This document shows, piece after piece, positions 43,099 through 52,464 of a stretch of DNA of 64,000 nucleotides. The stretch spans positions 157,957 through 221,956 of the forward strand of contig JAPPJO010000025.1 of assembly GCA_028820325.1 (NCBI GenBank), in the 5' to 3' direction. The notes under the pieces are model-generated. The model did not search any database. It saw nothing but the letters and a program-made list of their open reading frames with translations, and had not been told where the DNA came from. Origin of the DNA: Gammaproteobacteria bacterium. GTDB lineage: Bacteria; Gemmatimonadota; Gemmatimonadetes; Longimicrobiales; Gaopeijiaceae. Positions within the stretch are counted from its first letter, which is position 1, and each line of letters begins with the position of its first letter. The position numbers and the translations under genes were made by a program.

Positions 43099-44235
43099 TC
43101 AAAAGATGTTGGCCTCGACCGGGATGTCGTCACCGAAACGGCCGTGGCGGAAGGCGGTCACGTCGACGGTGTGCGCCTCGCCGTCCGCGATCAGCTCCGA
43201 CACCGCGAGCCCGGTGGCCGGGGCGTGCATAATCCCGTGTCCGGAGAAGCCGCACGCGTCGATCCATCCACGAGCGCCCGGATTGAAACCGATGATCGGG
43301 CTGTTGTCCGGGGTGACGCCGTAGTACCCCCACCAGCTCCCGCGGCGGTCGACCCCGAGGTCCTCCCACCAGGGGAAGCGCTCGACGCCAGTGAGAAAAA
43401 CGTGCTCGAGCCACTCCCAGTTCACTCCTTCGGTGAAGCCGTACGCCTGGGTAAGATCGTCGAGGCCGAAGAGTACGCGGTCGCCTTCGCTGCGCAGGTA
43501 CACGCCAGTGGCGAGGTCGATGGTGAGGGGATAGGTGCGCGTGTCGCGCACGGGCGCGCTGAGAAAGATGTTGATGCGCTTCGGCCCCACGGGGAGATGC
43601 AGCCCGGCCAGCTCCGCGACCGTTCCCGACCACGCACCCCCGGCGTTCACGAAGTGCGCGCACGAGAAGACTTCGCGGCCGCACTCGACCCGCCACCTCT
43701 TCCCTTCCGCCCTCACCCCGGTCACGGGGGAGGAGAACCGGTAGCGCACCCCCAGCTCCCGGCCCATCGCCACCCAGGCGTGGGTGGCCATGTGGGGGTC
43801 GATCACCCCGTCCCACGGCCCATAGGTGGTGCCCGCCAGCCCTTCCGTCTCGAAGTCGACGTAGCGTTGCGCCTCCGCCGGGTCGACCACCTCGACGGGC
43901 GCTCCCAGGCTCTTCTGCAGCGCGACCGACTCCAGGTGCCGCTCCCACATGTCGTGCGGGACCAGCAGCAGGTAGCCGATGTCCCGGTAGCCGACCTCGT
44001 GGCCGTGGCGCTCCGGGAATTCCCGGTAGACGGGGAGGGAGTACATCGAGAGGCCGATGTTCGCGGCGGTCGTGAACTGGACGCGCACGCCGGCGGCGCT
44101 CCTGCCGGTGGAGCCCATGGCGGGCGCCACGTCCATCTCGGCCACCAGCACGCGCAGCCCGCGGCGGGCCAGGTGCCAGGCGCAGGAGGCGCCCATGATG
44201 CCGGCGCCGGCGATGACGACGTCGGGGTTCTTCAA
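43099..44235 (-). CDS. FAD-dependent oxidoreductase (DAO/sarcosine oxidase family)
   Basis: The 378-residue product has the Rossmann start VVIAGAGIMGASCAWHLA (about 6-23), the STGRSAAGVRVQF flavin loop and a C-terminal GFSGHGIMHAPATG. The closest groups oxidise secondary or tertiary amines such as sarcosine or dimethylglycine, giving an aldehyde or imine and reduced FAD. It is complete. The start is TTG at 44233-44235, inside the stop region of the M23 peptidase gene (TTGA overlap), so translation is probably coupled. The substrate is not evident from the neighbours. Confidence 0.87.
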   Translation of the reverse strand: MKNPDVVIAGAGIMGASCAWHLARRGLRVLVAEMDVAPAMGSTGRSAAGVRVQFTTAANIGLSMYSLPVYREFPERHGHEVGYRDIGYLLLVPHDMWERHLESVALQKSLGAPVEVVDPAEAQRYVDFETEGLAGTTYGPWDGVIDPHMATHAWVAMGRELGVRYRFSSPVTGVRAEGKRWRVECGREVFSCAHFVNAGGAWSGTVAELAGLHLPVGPKRINIFLSAPVRDTRTYPLTIDLATGVYLRSEGDRVLFGLDDLTQAYGFTEGVNWEWLEHVFLTGVERFPWWEDLGVDRRGSWWGYYGVTPDNSPIIGFNPGARGWIDACGFSGHGIMHAPATGLAVSELIADGEAHTVDVTAFRHGRFGDDIPVEANIF

Positions 44236-45242
44236 TTCCCGGACAGCGCCAGCAGGCTGCGGGGATCGACGCTGGTGGTGCCGTAGCGCACCACCCAGTG
44301 CAGGTGCGGGCCGGTGACCCGGCCGGTGGCCCCGACCAGCCCGATGGGGCTCCCGGCAGTGACCGTGTCGCCCGCCTCCACCAGCTGTCCGCTCAGGTGA
44401 AAGTAGCCGGTCAGCAGCCCGCCGCCGTGGTTCAGGTAGACGATGTTGCCCGCCAGCAGGAAGCCGTCCACCAGCGCCACCACTCCGTCGGCAGCCGCGC
44501 GCACCGTGTCACCGGGGAACCCCGCCAGGTCGAGCCCCATGTGGCGGCTGGAAATCTGTCCGTTGAACACGCGGCCGGTGCCGAAGCCGCTGGTCACGCG
44601 GGAGTCGCGCGGAAGCACCACCTGCGGACTCCACAGCCGCGGGGTCGCGTGCGCCTCGCGCGCCACCTGGTTGGCCTTGGCCTGGTCGCTCCGCAGCCGC
44701 GCCTGGTCCTCCTCGTCCAGCGGCGACCCGAAGCGCGGCGCGACCGTCAGGCGCTCGTGCTCGTACTCCCCCGCCACGATTGCGATGCGCAGCGAGTCCG
44801 TCTGGGTGCGGCCGTCGGCGTAGCTCGCCGTGACCCAGGCGTCGATGGAATCGGTGGCTCCGATGGGAACCGGCGCCAGGCTCACCAGCACGGTGGTGGC
44901 GAGTGTTTCGTCGTCTGCGGCGGCCTCCTCGTCCGCGGGCGTCGGCGCGGGGGGCGTCGACACGGAGCCGTCCTGCTGGAAGTGCAGCTCCTCGCCTCCG
45001 GCCTCTCCCGCGGCCGACACCATGCCGTCCACCCCCGGCGCCGTCACGCGGATGAGGAAGAGATGGCCCTGAACGGGCAGAGCGGGTTCCCAACCCACCT
45101 CGACCGGCGCAAGCTCCGGCAGCGGCGCTTCCCGAAGTATGAGAAACGCCAACCCCAGCACCACGGTCAGGAGCAGGCCCGCGAGCCCGACCCACACGCC
45201 TCGGTGCGGCCTCCTTTTTCCACTGGATGCTGCCATCATCAT
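44232..45242 (-). CDS. Membrane-anchored M23 family metallopeptidase
   Basis: The 336-residue product has an N-terminal membrane anchor (about 15-37) and a linker rich in Pro and Glu. A LytM/M23 domain follows at about 205-336. The zinc ligands are visible as SSRHMGLDLAG (His234 and Asp238) and GPHLHW (His313 and His315). It is likely a peptidoglycan endopeptidase or a regulator of one, in the periplasm. ATG 45242 is followed by two further ATG codons, so the exact start is uncertain by a few residues. Its stop overlaps the TTG of the DAO-family gene. Confidence 0.88.
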   Translation of the reverse strand: MMMAASSGKRRPHRGVWVGLAGLLLTVVLGLAFLILREAPLPELAPVEVGWEPALPVQGHLFLIRVTAPGVDGMVSAAGEAGGEELHFQQDGSVSTPPAPTPADEEAAADDETLATTVLVSLAPVPIGATDSIDAWVTASYADGRTQTDSLRIAIVAGEYEHERLTVAPRFGSPLDEEDQARLRSDQAKANQVAREAHATPRLWSPQVVLPRDSRVTSGFGTGRVFNGQISSRHMGLDLAGFPGDTVRAAADGVVALVDGFLLAGNIVYLNHGGGLLTGYFHLSGQLVEAGDTVTAGSPIGLVGATGRVTGPHLHWVVRYGTTSVDPRSLLALSGN

Positions 45243-45335
45243 CGCCTGTCCCCTTGCTCCGCCTCTGTTCAGCCCGCCCCGTCCGCTTCCCTGTCCCCTC
45301 GGCCGCAGCCGGCCTTCGCGCGGCGTCTCCTCTCA

Positions 45336-45408
<73 letters not shown>

Positions 45409-45445
45409 GACGCAATAATACATGGCAGTCCGCCCTCCGAGCCAT

Positions 45446-46120
45446 CTACACCGGGGGGCCCGGCCCCGCTTCCTCTCCCGTCATCCGGAGTTCCAGTTGC
45501 TCCAGCCCGAACGTCATCCGGTGATGGGGCGTGGGGCCGACGCGCCGGATGGCGTCGCGGTGCTCCTCCGTGCCGTAGCCCATGTTCCGCTCCCAGCCGT
45601 ACTCCGGATAACGGCGAGCAAGGCGGGTCATGAGCCGGTCCCGGCACACCTTGGCCACGATGGAGGCGCAGGCCACCGAGTGCACCAGGGCGTCGCCGCC
45701 AACCACCGCCTCGTGCTGCCAGGCAAGGCCGCGCATCGGCAGACCGTCCACCACGACGTGGTCGGGGTGTCGGGGCAGGCGGCGAATCGCCCGCTCCATG
45801 GCGCGCGCCGTTGCCCGCAGGATGTTGATCTCGTCGATCTCGCGCGCCGATGCGGCCCCCACGGTGACCGCGACCGCCTGCTCCCGGATCCGCCGCGCCA
45901 CCTCTTCCCGCTCCTCGCGCGACACCCGCTTGGAGTCGTCCGCTCCCTCCACGCCGACTCCTTCCCGCAGAACCACGGCCGCAGCCACCACCGGACCCGC
46001 GAGCGGCCCCCGGCCCGCTTCGTCCACGCCCGCGACCCACGAAAGAGCGCGGCTCCAGAACCCGCGCTCGTAGTGGAGCGGGATCCGGAGCCCCGAATCA
46101 ACGCCTGGTCCCGGCGTCAT
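45446..46120 (-). CDS. rnhB: Ribonuclease HII
   Basis: The product, about 224 residues, has the RNase HII signature: WVAGVDEAGRGPLAGPVVAAA with the first catalytic Asp/Glu pair, DDSKRVSREER, VDGLPM and the late SVACASIVAKVCRDRLM. The NMGYGTEEH motif follows. It removes RNA from RNA-DNA hybrids, including single ribonucleotides, in the cytosol. It is 13 nt downstream of rplS, the normal partner. A GTG at 46129 is a possible earlier start adding three residues; neither has a good ribosome binding site. Confidence 0.95.
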   Translation of the reverse strand: MTPGPGVDSGLRIPLHYERGFWSRALSWVAGVDEAGRGPLAGPVVAAAVVLREGVGVEGADDSKRVSREEREEVARRIREQAVAVTVGAASAREIDEINILRATARAMERAIRRLPRHPDHVVVDGLPMRGLAWQHEAVVGGDALVHSVACASIVAKVCRDRLMTRLARRYPEYGWERNMGYGTEEHRDAIRRVGPTPHHRMTFGLEQLELRMTGEEAGPGPPV

Positions 46121-46133
46121 CGCCGGCACGGTG

Positions 46134-46484
46134 TCAGCGGGTGCGCTTCTCCGGAATGCGCGCCGCTTTCCCGCGCAAGCCGCGCAGGTAGTAGAGCTTC
46201 GCCCGCCTCACACGCCCCCGCCGCACCACGTCGACGCCCTCGATCCAGGGCGACAGGTAGGGGAAGATGCGCTCCACCCCGATCCCACCCGAGATCTTGC
46301 GCACGGTGAAGGTCTCGCCCATGCCCCCGCCGCGCCGGGCGATGCATACGCCCTCGAAGACCTGGATTCGTTCCTTGCGGCCCTCGCGAACCCGGTAGCG
46401 GACCCGCACCGTGTCGCCCGCGGCGAAGTCCGGCAGATCGGTGCGCACATGCTCCCTGTCGAGTTCCTGCAGCAGATCGCCCAT
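46134..46484 (-). CDS. rplS: 50S ribosomal protein L19
   Basis: The 116-residue product matches L19: [51 protein letters not shown] and the C-terminal [20 protein letters not shown]. It sits at the 30S-50S interface. In most bacteria it follows trmD directly; here the trmD stop is about 6 kb upstream, with a SusC/SusD cassette between. A -10-like TTTAAT about 90 nt upstream suggests a promoter of its own. Confidence 0.97.
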   Translation of the reverse strand: MGDLLQELDREHVRTDLPDFAAGDTVRVRYRVREGRKERIQVFEGVCIARRGGGMGETFTVRKISGGIGVERIFPYLSPWIEGVDVVRRGRVRRAKLYYLRGLRGKAARIPEKRTR

Positions 46485-46569
46485 GGTCCACCCCCTCAGG
46501 CGCCGTTCGGCCGAGAAGCGTTATCGATTGCGTAGCGGTTGCGCCACAGGGAGGAATCTCCTGTGCAGC

Positions 46570-46575
46570 ATTAAA
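46570..46575 (-). promoter_or_regulatory. Candidate -10 box of rplS-rnhB
   Basis: TTTAAT (minus strand) lies in an AT-rich patch in the 175-nt gap between the lipoprotein gene and rplS. It matches the -10 consensus at 5 of 6 positions; a clear -35 is missing at 17 nt. It would free rplS-rnhB from the upstream SusCD transcript. Confidence 0.35.
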
Positions 46576-46659
46576 AGCTAACGCGAGCCGATTCATCAGT
46601 GAAGGCCGGGGTCCGGACGCCAAGTCCCGAACGCCCCGGCGCGAGATGGATGTTTCGCG

Positions 46660-47181
46660 CTACCGCCCGAACAATCTTCCGAGCGCCCCCACGCCGACGG
46701 CGAGGCCTGCGGTAAAGCTCTGGGTGCCTCCCTCGCCGGGTCGGTCCCCGGCCTCCCCGCCCTCGACGCCGAGCGCGGCAAGGGCCAGGCCCGCGGTTCC
46801 CGCAGCCACGGCGACGCCGAGGACAACGCTCCGCGTCCTCGAGAACTCGCGCACCTCGATGCTCGCGAGCCCGTCCCGGGCCACCTGCAGGGTGTCGTAC
46901 TGCACGACTTCGCGGAACGCGCCGATGATCTGCCGATTGCTGGCTTCGAACGAGATGGTATCCCCGAAGCTGATGATCAGCCCCTCGATGGCCACCGTCT
47001 CCGGCGGCGAGTTGGGATCGACGATCGCGGACTGAATCGGTACGCGCAGTCTGGCCACCGAACCTACCGGCGCTTCCTCCACCAGACGGTAGGTGTAGCA
47101 GCCGGACACAAGCGGCAAACCGCAAACCACAGCGGCGAAAAACGTACGGCGCAACGCGCCCAACAGGTCAGAACGCCACAT
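46660..47181 (-). CDS. Small lipoprotein of unknown function with C-terminal glycine-rich hydrophobic region
   Basis: The 173-residue product has a lipoprotein signal (AAVVCGLPLVSGCYTYRLVEE). A beta-rich middle segment (RLRVPIQSAIVDPN, LIISFGDTISFE, VVQYDTLQVARDG) is followed by two hydrophobic Gly/Ala stretches around 120-170. I do not recognise the family. It overlaps the preceding gene's end by 14 nt. A GTG at 47190 could add three residues. Both small genes follow SusD and may be part of the same uptake unit. Confidence 0.7.
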   Translation of the reverse strand: MWRSDLLGALRRTFFAAVVCGLPLVSGCYTYRLVEEAPVGSVARLRVPIQSAIVDPNSPPETVAIEGLIISFGDTISFEASNRQIIGAFREVVQYDTLQVARDGLASIEVREFSRTRSVVLGVAVAAGTAGLALAALGVEGGEAGDRPGEGGTQSFTAGLAVGVGALGRLFGR

Positions 47182-47593
47182 CGATATCACGTGTCAGGAA
47201 CTGGTTGAAGGCGTACACGAAATGCCAGGGGTCACCGGGGAATATCCCACCGGACTCGTTCACCAGGTTGCGGTCGTCCACATCCACGATCACATGCACT
47301 TCGAGCGTGTCGGACCCCAGCGACTCCGCCTGCACGAACCAGCGCCGATCGACCGAGATGTCGATCGCCCGGGTGAAGGGGACCTCGTGAAGGATGGTGT
47401 CCGACCTGACGACCTGGACCCTGGTCACCCCGATGTCGTTCACGCCGGCAACGAACTGCGTGGAGTAGATGACGCGCACCTGCTGGCCCGCCTCGCCGCT
47501 CATCTCGAAGAAGATATTGCGAGGAGTAAGGTCCTCGAAGATCTCGCAACCGGAGATGGCGACCAGCGCAACGGCGACGAGCAGCTTCTTCAC
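47168..47593 (-). CDS. Small lipoprotein of unknown function downstream of SusD
   Basis: The 141-residue product, from GTG 47591-47593, starts KKLLVAVALVAISGCEIFED with a lipobox Cys. The rest alternates beta strands (QQVRVIYSTQFVAG, VTRVQVVRSDTILHE, RRWFVQAESLGSDTLEVHVIVDVDD), like a single beta-sandwich. No family is recognised. An in-frame extension upstream to 47800 would run antisense-like over the SusD tail and hide the signal, so the GTG is preferred. It probably acts at the outer membrane with the SusCD pair. Confidence 0.7.
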   Translation of the reverse strand: MKKLLVAVALVAISGCEIFEDLTPRNIFFEMSGEAGQQVRVIYSTQFVAGVNDIGVTRVQVVRSDTILHEVPFTRAIDISVDRRWFVQAESLGSDTLEVHVIVDVDDRNLVNESGGIFPGDPWHFVYAFNQFLTRDIDVAF

Positions 47594-47639
47594 TGTGGAT
47601 GCGCGACTCACGGCGGGCCTGTGTGACACCGGCGAAAAG

Positions 47640-47684
47640 CGGCAGCGGTGGGGGCACCCACGGCGAACCGAGGGCACCCCCAAC
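47640..47684 (-). terminator. Imperfect hairpin after SusD
   Basis: Plus-strand GGGGGCACCCACGG and CCGAGGGCACCCCC can pair around a CGAA loop with three mismatches, between the SusD stop and the first small lipoprotein gene. There is no good T run on the minus strand, so it may be an attenuating or processing hairpin rather than a full terminator. Confidence 0.3.
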
Positions 47685-47691
47685 CTTGTAA

Positions 47692-49020
47692 TCAGCCGCC
47701 GCAACCCAGTCCGTTCAGGTGACAGTTGGCCCTGATTTCGATAATGGAAATCGGCAGCATCGTGCCGGGCTGGGACGAAGCGGCGGAGGCGCCCTGCCAC
47801 TTCGGATCCGTAAGCCCCCAGCGGTACATGTCCGCAAGGCGCAGGCCCTGCAGCATCACGTTCACCCGGCGCGTGTGCTGGAGCATCTCCATCTCGGAGA
47901 TCTGGCCGTCGTACGGCGTCAGGCCGTCCAGCGCGCGGATGTGGTTGATGTGGGTGGCAAAGCCACCCGAATCCATGCCCTTGAGCGCGTTCTCGGCCAG
48001 AATCAGATGCATCATCCTGGCCGATGCAAGCGTCAGGGGCGGATAGATGCCGCCCTTGTCAAGGTAGCTGCCGCCCTTCCACTGGTTCAGCCACTTGATG
48101 ACGGCCGGGTCATCGACGCCATCGATCGGGTCCTGCAGCGCGATGCCGTTGATGTCGTTCTGGTCGTCGACCGTGGCGATCGACAGGTCGATCTGGTTCT
48201 CCTTGCGGTCGTTGACCCAGGAGGCCATGGAGTTGGACCGGCTGGCGCTGGAGAACGTCAGGTTGTAGGTCCAGTCCGCGGCGACGTTCGCAAGCACGTC
48301 GCTCGCGTCCGCGCCGGCTTCGGCGGAAGAAACCAGCCCATCCCCGGAGGGCGACGGGTTGATCACGTCCCAGATCGCCCGCGACTGCCTCGCCCGCGCG
48401 CGCAACGCCTTGGCCTGGAGGGCCATGTCGGTGGCTCCGACCTCGTTGAAGCCGGAAATGGCGGTCGAAAACCTCTCGATTGCCCCGTCCAGCACCTGGT
48501 ACATGTTGTCGGGCCCGATGGGAGCTCCGCTCTCGGTCTTGTCCGAGAACGCGAAGTCCTCTTGGATCTCGCCGATCACCATGTACATGATGCCCGAGTA
48601 AAGGTACGCCCGGGCCAGATCGGTCTTGATCGCGGTGGAAGGGTTGTTGGCCTGGTGTTCGGTAAGGATCTCGATCGCCTCGTCGCTCATCCAGCGCCCC
48701 TGCCCCATGGCGGGGAACGGGCCGTCGATGAACTCGTTCAGCGGATCGCTCACGAACCCCAGATCGAGCGAGAGCCAGGCGTCCCTGGACCCGATCCAGC
48801 GCATCTCGTCGGAGGCGACCAGATACGGCTGCCAGGACTGGGAAACGGATGACGAAACGAGGGTGAGCGCTCCGTTGACGACCGCTGACGCGGCCGCTTC
48901 GGAGCGGATGTCCTCCTCGACCAGGCTGTTGGGGTTGTTGACGTCCAGGATGTCGCAGCCCCCGAGCGCGAAAGCGGCCAGGAGCGTCGCGGCGCAAGAC
49001 TTGATGTTTCGGTTCTTCAT
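47692..49020 (-). CDS. SusD/RagB-like nutrient-binding outer-membrane lipoprotein
   Basis: The 442-residue product has a lipoprotein signal (LLAAFALGGCDILDVNNP) and helical SusD-type segments: SSVSQSWQPYLVASDEM, LARAYLYSGIMYMVIGEI, ALQAKALRARAR and the C-terminal RRVNVMLQGLRLADMYRWG. SusD proteins cap the SusC channel and bind substrate. This one belongs to the shorter Gemmatimonadota/Bacteroidota type. It follows the SusC-like gene by 16 nt. The ligand is unknown, and no glycosidase lies nearby to hint at it. Confidence 0.88.
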   Translation of the reverse strand: MKNRNIKSCAATLLAAFALGGCDILDVNNPNSLVEEDIRSEAAASAVVNGALTLVSSSVSQSWQPYLVASDEMRWIGSRDAWLSLDLGFVSDPLNEFIDGPFPAMGQGRWMSDEAIEILTEHQANNPSTAIKTDLARAYLYSGIMYMVIGEIQEDFAFSDKTESGAPIGPDNMYQVLDGAIERFSTAISGFNEVGATDMALQAKALRARARQSRAIWDVINPSPSGDGLVSSAEAGADASDVLANVAADWTYNLTFSSASRSNSMASWVNDRKENQIDLSIATVDDQNDINGIALQDPIDGVDDPAVIKWLNQWKGGSYLDKGGIYPPLTLASARMMHLILAENALKGMDSGGFATHINHIRALDGLTPYDGQISEMEMLQHTRRVNVMLQGLRLADMYRWGLTDPKWQGASAASSQPGTMLPISIIEIRANCHLNGLGCGG

Positions 49021-49036
49021 GAGTCTCTCTCCTGGA

Positions 49037-52000
49037 TCAGAACGTGAAGCGCGTGGACAGCGTGAGGCGACGCGGCACCGGAATGCCCCAGCCCTCCGTC
49101 GAGTCCAGGAAATTGCAGCTCAGGCCCGAGTTGCAGCGCCCGAGGACGTTGCCTTCGGGATCCATGCCCGGGTAGTCGCCCAGCATGAAGAGCCGGAGGT
49201 TGCGCACACCCAGGTTCACGGTGGCGGTGGAAAGGCCCCAGCCCTCGACGACCGATGCCGGCACCCGGTAGGTGAGCGACAGCTCGCGCCACTGGATCCA
49301 GTCGGCGTCGTACACCCCGTTCATCCCGCTCATCGGCGAGAGCCCTTCGACCTCGTGGGCCCACGCGATCGCGGCATCGAGCCGCTGTTGCGCGGACGAA
49401 CTCGGGTTCAGCATGGCCGCGTAGAGCTCTGCGGAGCGCGGCGTGTTGCGGCCGATGAAGTTGTTGGCCCGCCGGAACATCCCCGACAGGTCCTGCACCT
49501 GGTGACCGATCTTGTACTCCAGCAGCGAGTTGAGCTCGAAATTGCCCAGGAACGCCAGGTTGAATCCGAAGGAACCGGCGAAGTCCGGGGTGGGCTTGCC
49601 GAGATAGCTGTCGAGCAGCCCCGCTCCGCAGTTGTGGGACGCCAGCCCGCCGTTCGGCGTACCGAAGGTTTCGTTGCCGATCGCCAGCGGTTTGAAGCTG
49701 TTGGGGTTGCGGGGCACGCTGAAGTAGTCCAGAGCCTGCTGTTGGGTGGGAGCCACGCACTCGCCGTTGACCGGAGCGAGAATGTTCAGCGGAATGGCCA
49801 GGTCTGCGACCCTGGCGCCGAAGAAGGCCCCGGGCGTGTAGCCCTCGGTCAGGAAGTTGCGGTAGCGCGGGTAGCTGCCCCCGGTCTTCAGGGGAGGAGC
49901 ACCGCCCATGTCGGTGATCTCTTCCTTGAGGTAGGCGGTGTTGGCGAAGACGTTCAGCGAGAGACCCGGCCGCTGCACCAGGGCGCCGCGCACGCCGATC
50001 TCGAGGCCGGAAGCCTTCACTTCGCCGATGTTGTCGAGCTGCGTCTGGGTGAATCCGCCCGTCACCGGGAACTGGCGTGCCACCATGGCGTCGGTGACCG
50101 TGCGATCCCAGTACGTCGCCTCAACGGACCAGAGATCGTTGAAGAGCCCCAGGTCGAAGCCGAATTCCAACTCGGTGGACACCTCGGGCTTCAACTGGTC
50201 GTTGCCCAGGTTGGAGGGCTGGACGCCCGGACCCACCTCGGTGCCCAGCGACGAGAAGGTCGTGAACTTGTCGAAGGCGCCCGGCTGCAGTCCGGAGGTG
50301 CCGTACGCGCCCTTGACGCGCAGTGAGGAGAAGGTCTCGCTCTCCCACATCTCGCTGGGTACGACCGCGAAGTTGGCCTTCGGATAGAAGGCGTAGTTGA
50401 ACGCTTCACCGAACGCCGAGTTCGCGTCCCAGCGCCCACCGACGGTGAGGAAAAGCCAGTTGTCCCACCCGATCTGGTCCTGCAGGTATCCGCCGATCTG
50501 CGTGACCCTGAGCCAGTTTTCGTAGGAAGACTCGGAACCGAGCGCCGACAGGGTCTCCAGACCCGGGCCCGGGAAATCGCGTCCGCTTCCGCCCGCGGAC
50601 TGCCGCTGGCGCAGGAATCCCTGGCCGCCGAACAGGAACGTGTTCTCGATCCGGTCGGTGCTGAAGATGTAGGATCCCTTGACGTCCGCCGTGATCTCCC
50701 GGCTGCGGTCCTCGTTGACGTTCCTGCTGCCGTCCGGCGTCGAGCCGGAGAAGCCGTCCACGTTCCAGCGGTAGGGCCGGAAGGAGACCGCGTCGTCGGA
50801 GGTGAAGTCGATGCCGAAGGTTCCGTCGAGGCGGAAGTTCTCGGTCGGCGTGAAGTTGATGTTGGTGGCACCCGCGAAGTGCTGCGAGTTCACGAAGTTC
50901 AACTGGTACGCGTTCTCGCGCAGCGTGGCGAAGGCCGGCTGGCCGTAGTAGTTGATCTGCCCCAGGTTCGGGTCGGCGTTGGCGAGCCGCGGCTGTGACA
51001 TCAGCGCGGACGAGAACACCCCGTAGATGTTGTTGGAGTTGTCGGGCGTGTGGTGCTCCATGTCCGAATAGAGCGTGGTCACGCCAATGCGGAGATTGTC
51101 GTTCGGGACCACCGTGAAGTTCGAATGGATCGAAGCCCGCCGGTTGGTGTCGTTCTCCGGCTCGACTCCCTCCACCGCGTCGAAGTTCCGCGCGGCATCG
51201 TAGGGACCGTCCTCTCTGGCAAGGCGCGCCGAGGCAAAGTACTGGAACACGCTGGAACCGCCCTGAACCGACCCGGAGTAGGTCTGGCCGAAACCGGTGG
51301 TGAGGAGCTCGGGGATGAGGTCGCGCTCGACCGGCTCCCAGGGGGAGACCGACTGTCCCCAGCGCGTTGACATCCGGTTCACTGCATCGGCCAGCCTCTT
51401 GGCGTCACCGTCTCCGGTGCATCCTGGGCTGGCGCATACCCGCCCGGCGAAGTCCGCGACCGGCAGGATGCGGTTGGTAGGCACCGAGATCCCGGTCAGG
51501 TCCGTCTGGAAGGTGAAGCGCGGCGCGCCGACGTTGCCCCGCTTGGTGAAGATCTGGATCACGCCGTTCGAGGCCTCGGTTCCGTAGAGCGTCGCGGCCG
51601 CGGCGCCCTTCAGAATCTCGACCCGCTCGATGGACTCTGGAGGGATGTCGTCCAGGCGGGATGGGTTGCCCTGGCCGTTGAAGTTCTGCACGGCGGAGCG
51701 GTCCACCCGGATCCCGTCGACGTAGACGATGGGCTCGTTGAGCTGCGAGAGCGACGCCGACCCGCGGATGCGGATGCGGGCGCCTTCGCCGGTGTAGCCC
51801 GAGGAAGGCAGCGCCACCACGCCGGGCTCGCGGCCGGCGATGAGCTGGCTGAAGTCGGAGATGGGGGCGTTCTCGAGTTCGGCGGCATCGAGCGTCGCGA
51901 TGGTATGGCCGAGCCTGCGCTTCTCGGTGGCGACGCCGGTTCCGGTCACCACGATCTCGTCGAGGGCGAGCGCGGTCACGGCGATGGCGAAGTCGACGCT

Positions 52001-52321
52001 GGCGGTCTCGCCCGCCGCCACCGTCACCGTCTGCGAGGCGGAGCGGTAGCCGACCAGCTCGACGGTGACCGTGTGCTCCCCGGCGGGGGCGTTGAGCAGC
52101 AGAAACTGCCCGCTTGAGTTGGTGAGGGTTCCGAGGCCGGAGCCCTCGACGTACACCTGGGCGGAGGCAAGGGCGCGACCGGAGCCTTCCTCCGTGACGC
52201 GGCCCGTGATCACTCCACCCTGCTGGGCGCTCAGGCCGGGCGCGACGGCCAGGCTGATGGCCAGCAGGGGGAGCGCAAAGGCGCCCCACACCCTACGTGT
52301 TGGACATTGGTTGTGTTTCAT
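49037..52321 (-). CDS. SusC/RagA-like TonB-dependent outer-membrane transporter
   Basis: The 1094-residue product has a signal peptide (ending APGLSAQQG), a carboxypeptidase-regulatory-like domain (GVITGRVTEEGSGRALASAQVY) and a plug with the SusC signature VDGIRVDRSAVQNFNGQG and IERVEILKGAAAATLYG. A beta-barrel ends in VPRRLTLSTRFTF. It imports large ligands through TonB energy with its SusD partner. ATG 52321 has GAGGAG upstream. It lies downstream of trmD on the same strand with a 143-nt AT-rich gap. Its position between trmD and rplS is unusual. Confidence 0.93.
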   Translation of the reverse strand: MKHNQCPTRRVWGAFALPLLAISLAVAPGLSAQQGGVITGRVTEEGSGRALASAQVYVEGSGLGTLTNSSGQFLLLNAPAGEHTVTVELVGYRSASQTVTVAAGETASVDFAIAVTALALDEIVVTGTGVATEKRRLGHTIATLDAAELENAPISDFSQLIAGREPGVVALPSSGYTGEGARIRIRGSASLSQLNEPIVYVDGIRVDRSAVQNFNGQGNPSRLDDIPPESIERVEILKGAAAATLYGTEASNGVIQIFTKRGNVGAPRFTFQTDLTGISVPTNRILPVADFAGRVCASPGCTGDGDAKRLADAVNRMSTRWGQSVSPWEPVERDLIPELLTTGFGQTYSGSVQGGSSVFQYFASARLAREDGPYDAARNFDAVEGVEPENDTNRRASIHSNFTVVPNDNLRIGVTTLYSDMEHHTPDNSNNIYGVFSSALMSQPRLANADPNLGQINYYGQPAFATLRENAYQLNFVNSQHFAGATNINFTPTENFRLDGTFGIDFTSDDAVSFRPYRWNVDGFSGSTPDGSRNVNEDRSREITADVKGSYIFSTDRIENTFLFGGQGFLRQRQSAGGSGRDFPGPGLETLSALGSESSYENWLRVTQIGGYLQDQIGWDNWLFLTVGGRWDANSAFGEAFNYAFYPKANFAVVPSEMWESETFSSLRVKGAYGTSGLQPGAFDKFTTFSSLGTEVGPGVQPSNLGNDQLKPEVSTELEFGFDLGLFNDLWSVEATYWDRTVTDAMVARQFPVTGGFTQTQLDNIGEVKASGLEIGVRGALVQRPGLSLNVFANTAYLKEEITDMGGAPPLKTGGSYPRYRNFLTEGYTPGAFFGARVADLAIPLNILAPVNGECVAPTQQQALDYFSVPRNPNSFKPLAIGNETFGTPNGGLASHNCGAGLLDSYLGKPTPDFAGSFGFNLAFLGNFELNSLLEYKIGHQVQDLSGMFRRANNFIGRNTPRSAELYAAMLNPSSSAQQRLDAAIAWAHEVEGLSPMSGMNGVYDADWIQWRELSLTYRVPASVVEGWGLSTATVNLGVRNLRLFMLGDYPGMDPEGNVLGRCNSGLSCNFLDSTEGWGIPVPRRLTLSTRFTF

Positions 52322-52394
52322 GCGCTGCTCCTCTTGCGAAGGGTAACGTTTCCCCGCCACCCCACATCCACCCCGTCCGCGCGCGCAGAATGCG

Positions 52395-52440
52395 CGGATA
52401 ATAATTCTGTAAGAACTCAATCCGAATTACCAGTCCGGCA
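52395..52440 (-). promoter_or_regulatory. AT-rich leader region, probable promoter of the SusCD cassette
   Basis: This patch contains TAATAATTCTG (plus), giving TATTAT on the minus strand, in a window that is otherwise very GC-rich. A TTCGGA box 17 nt upstream is a weak -35 match. It lies between trmD and the SusC-like gene. Confidence 0.3.
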
Positions 52441-52464
52441 CCTCGTCGCGCGCGTGCGTTGACG

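Noticed and set aside
47594..47800. Upstream extension of the small lipoprotein gene
   Set aside because: It would run through the hairpin and the SusD tail and bury the lipoprotein signal; GTG 47593 is better.
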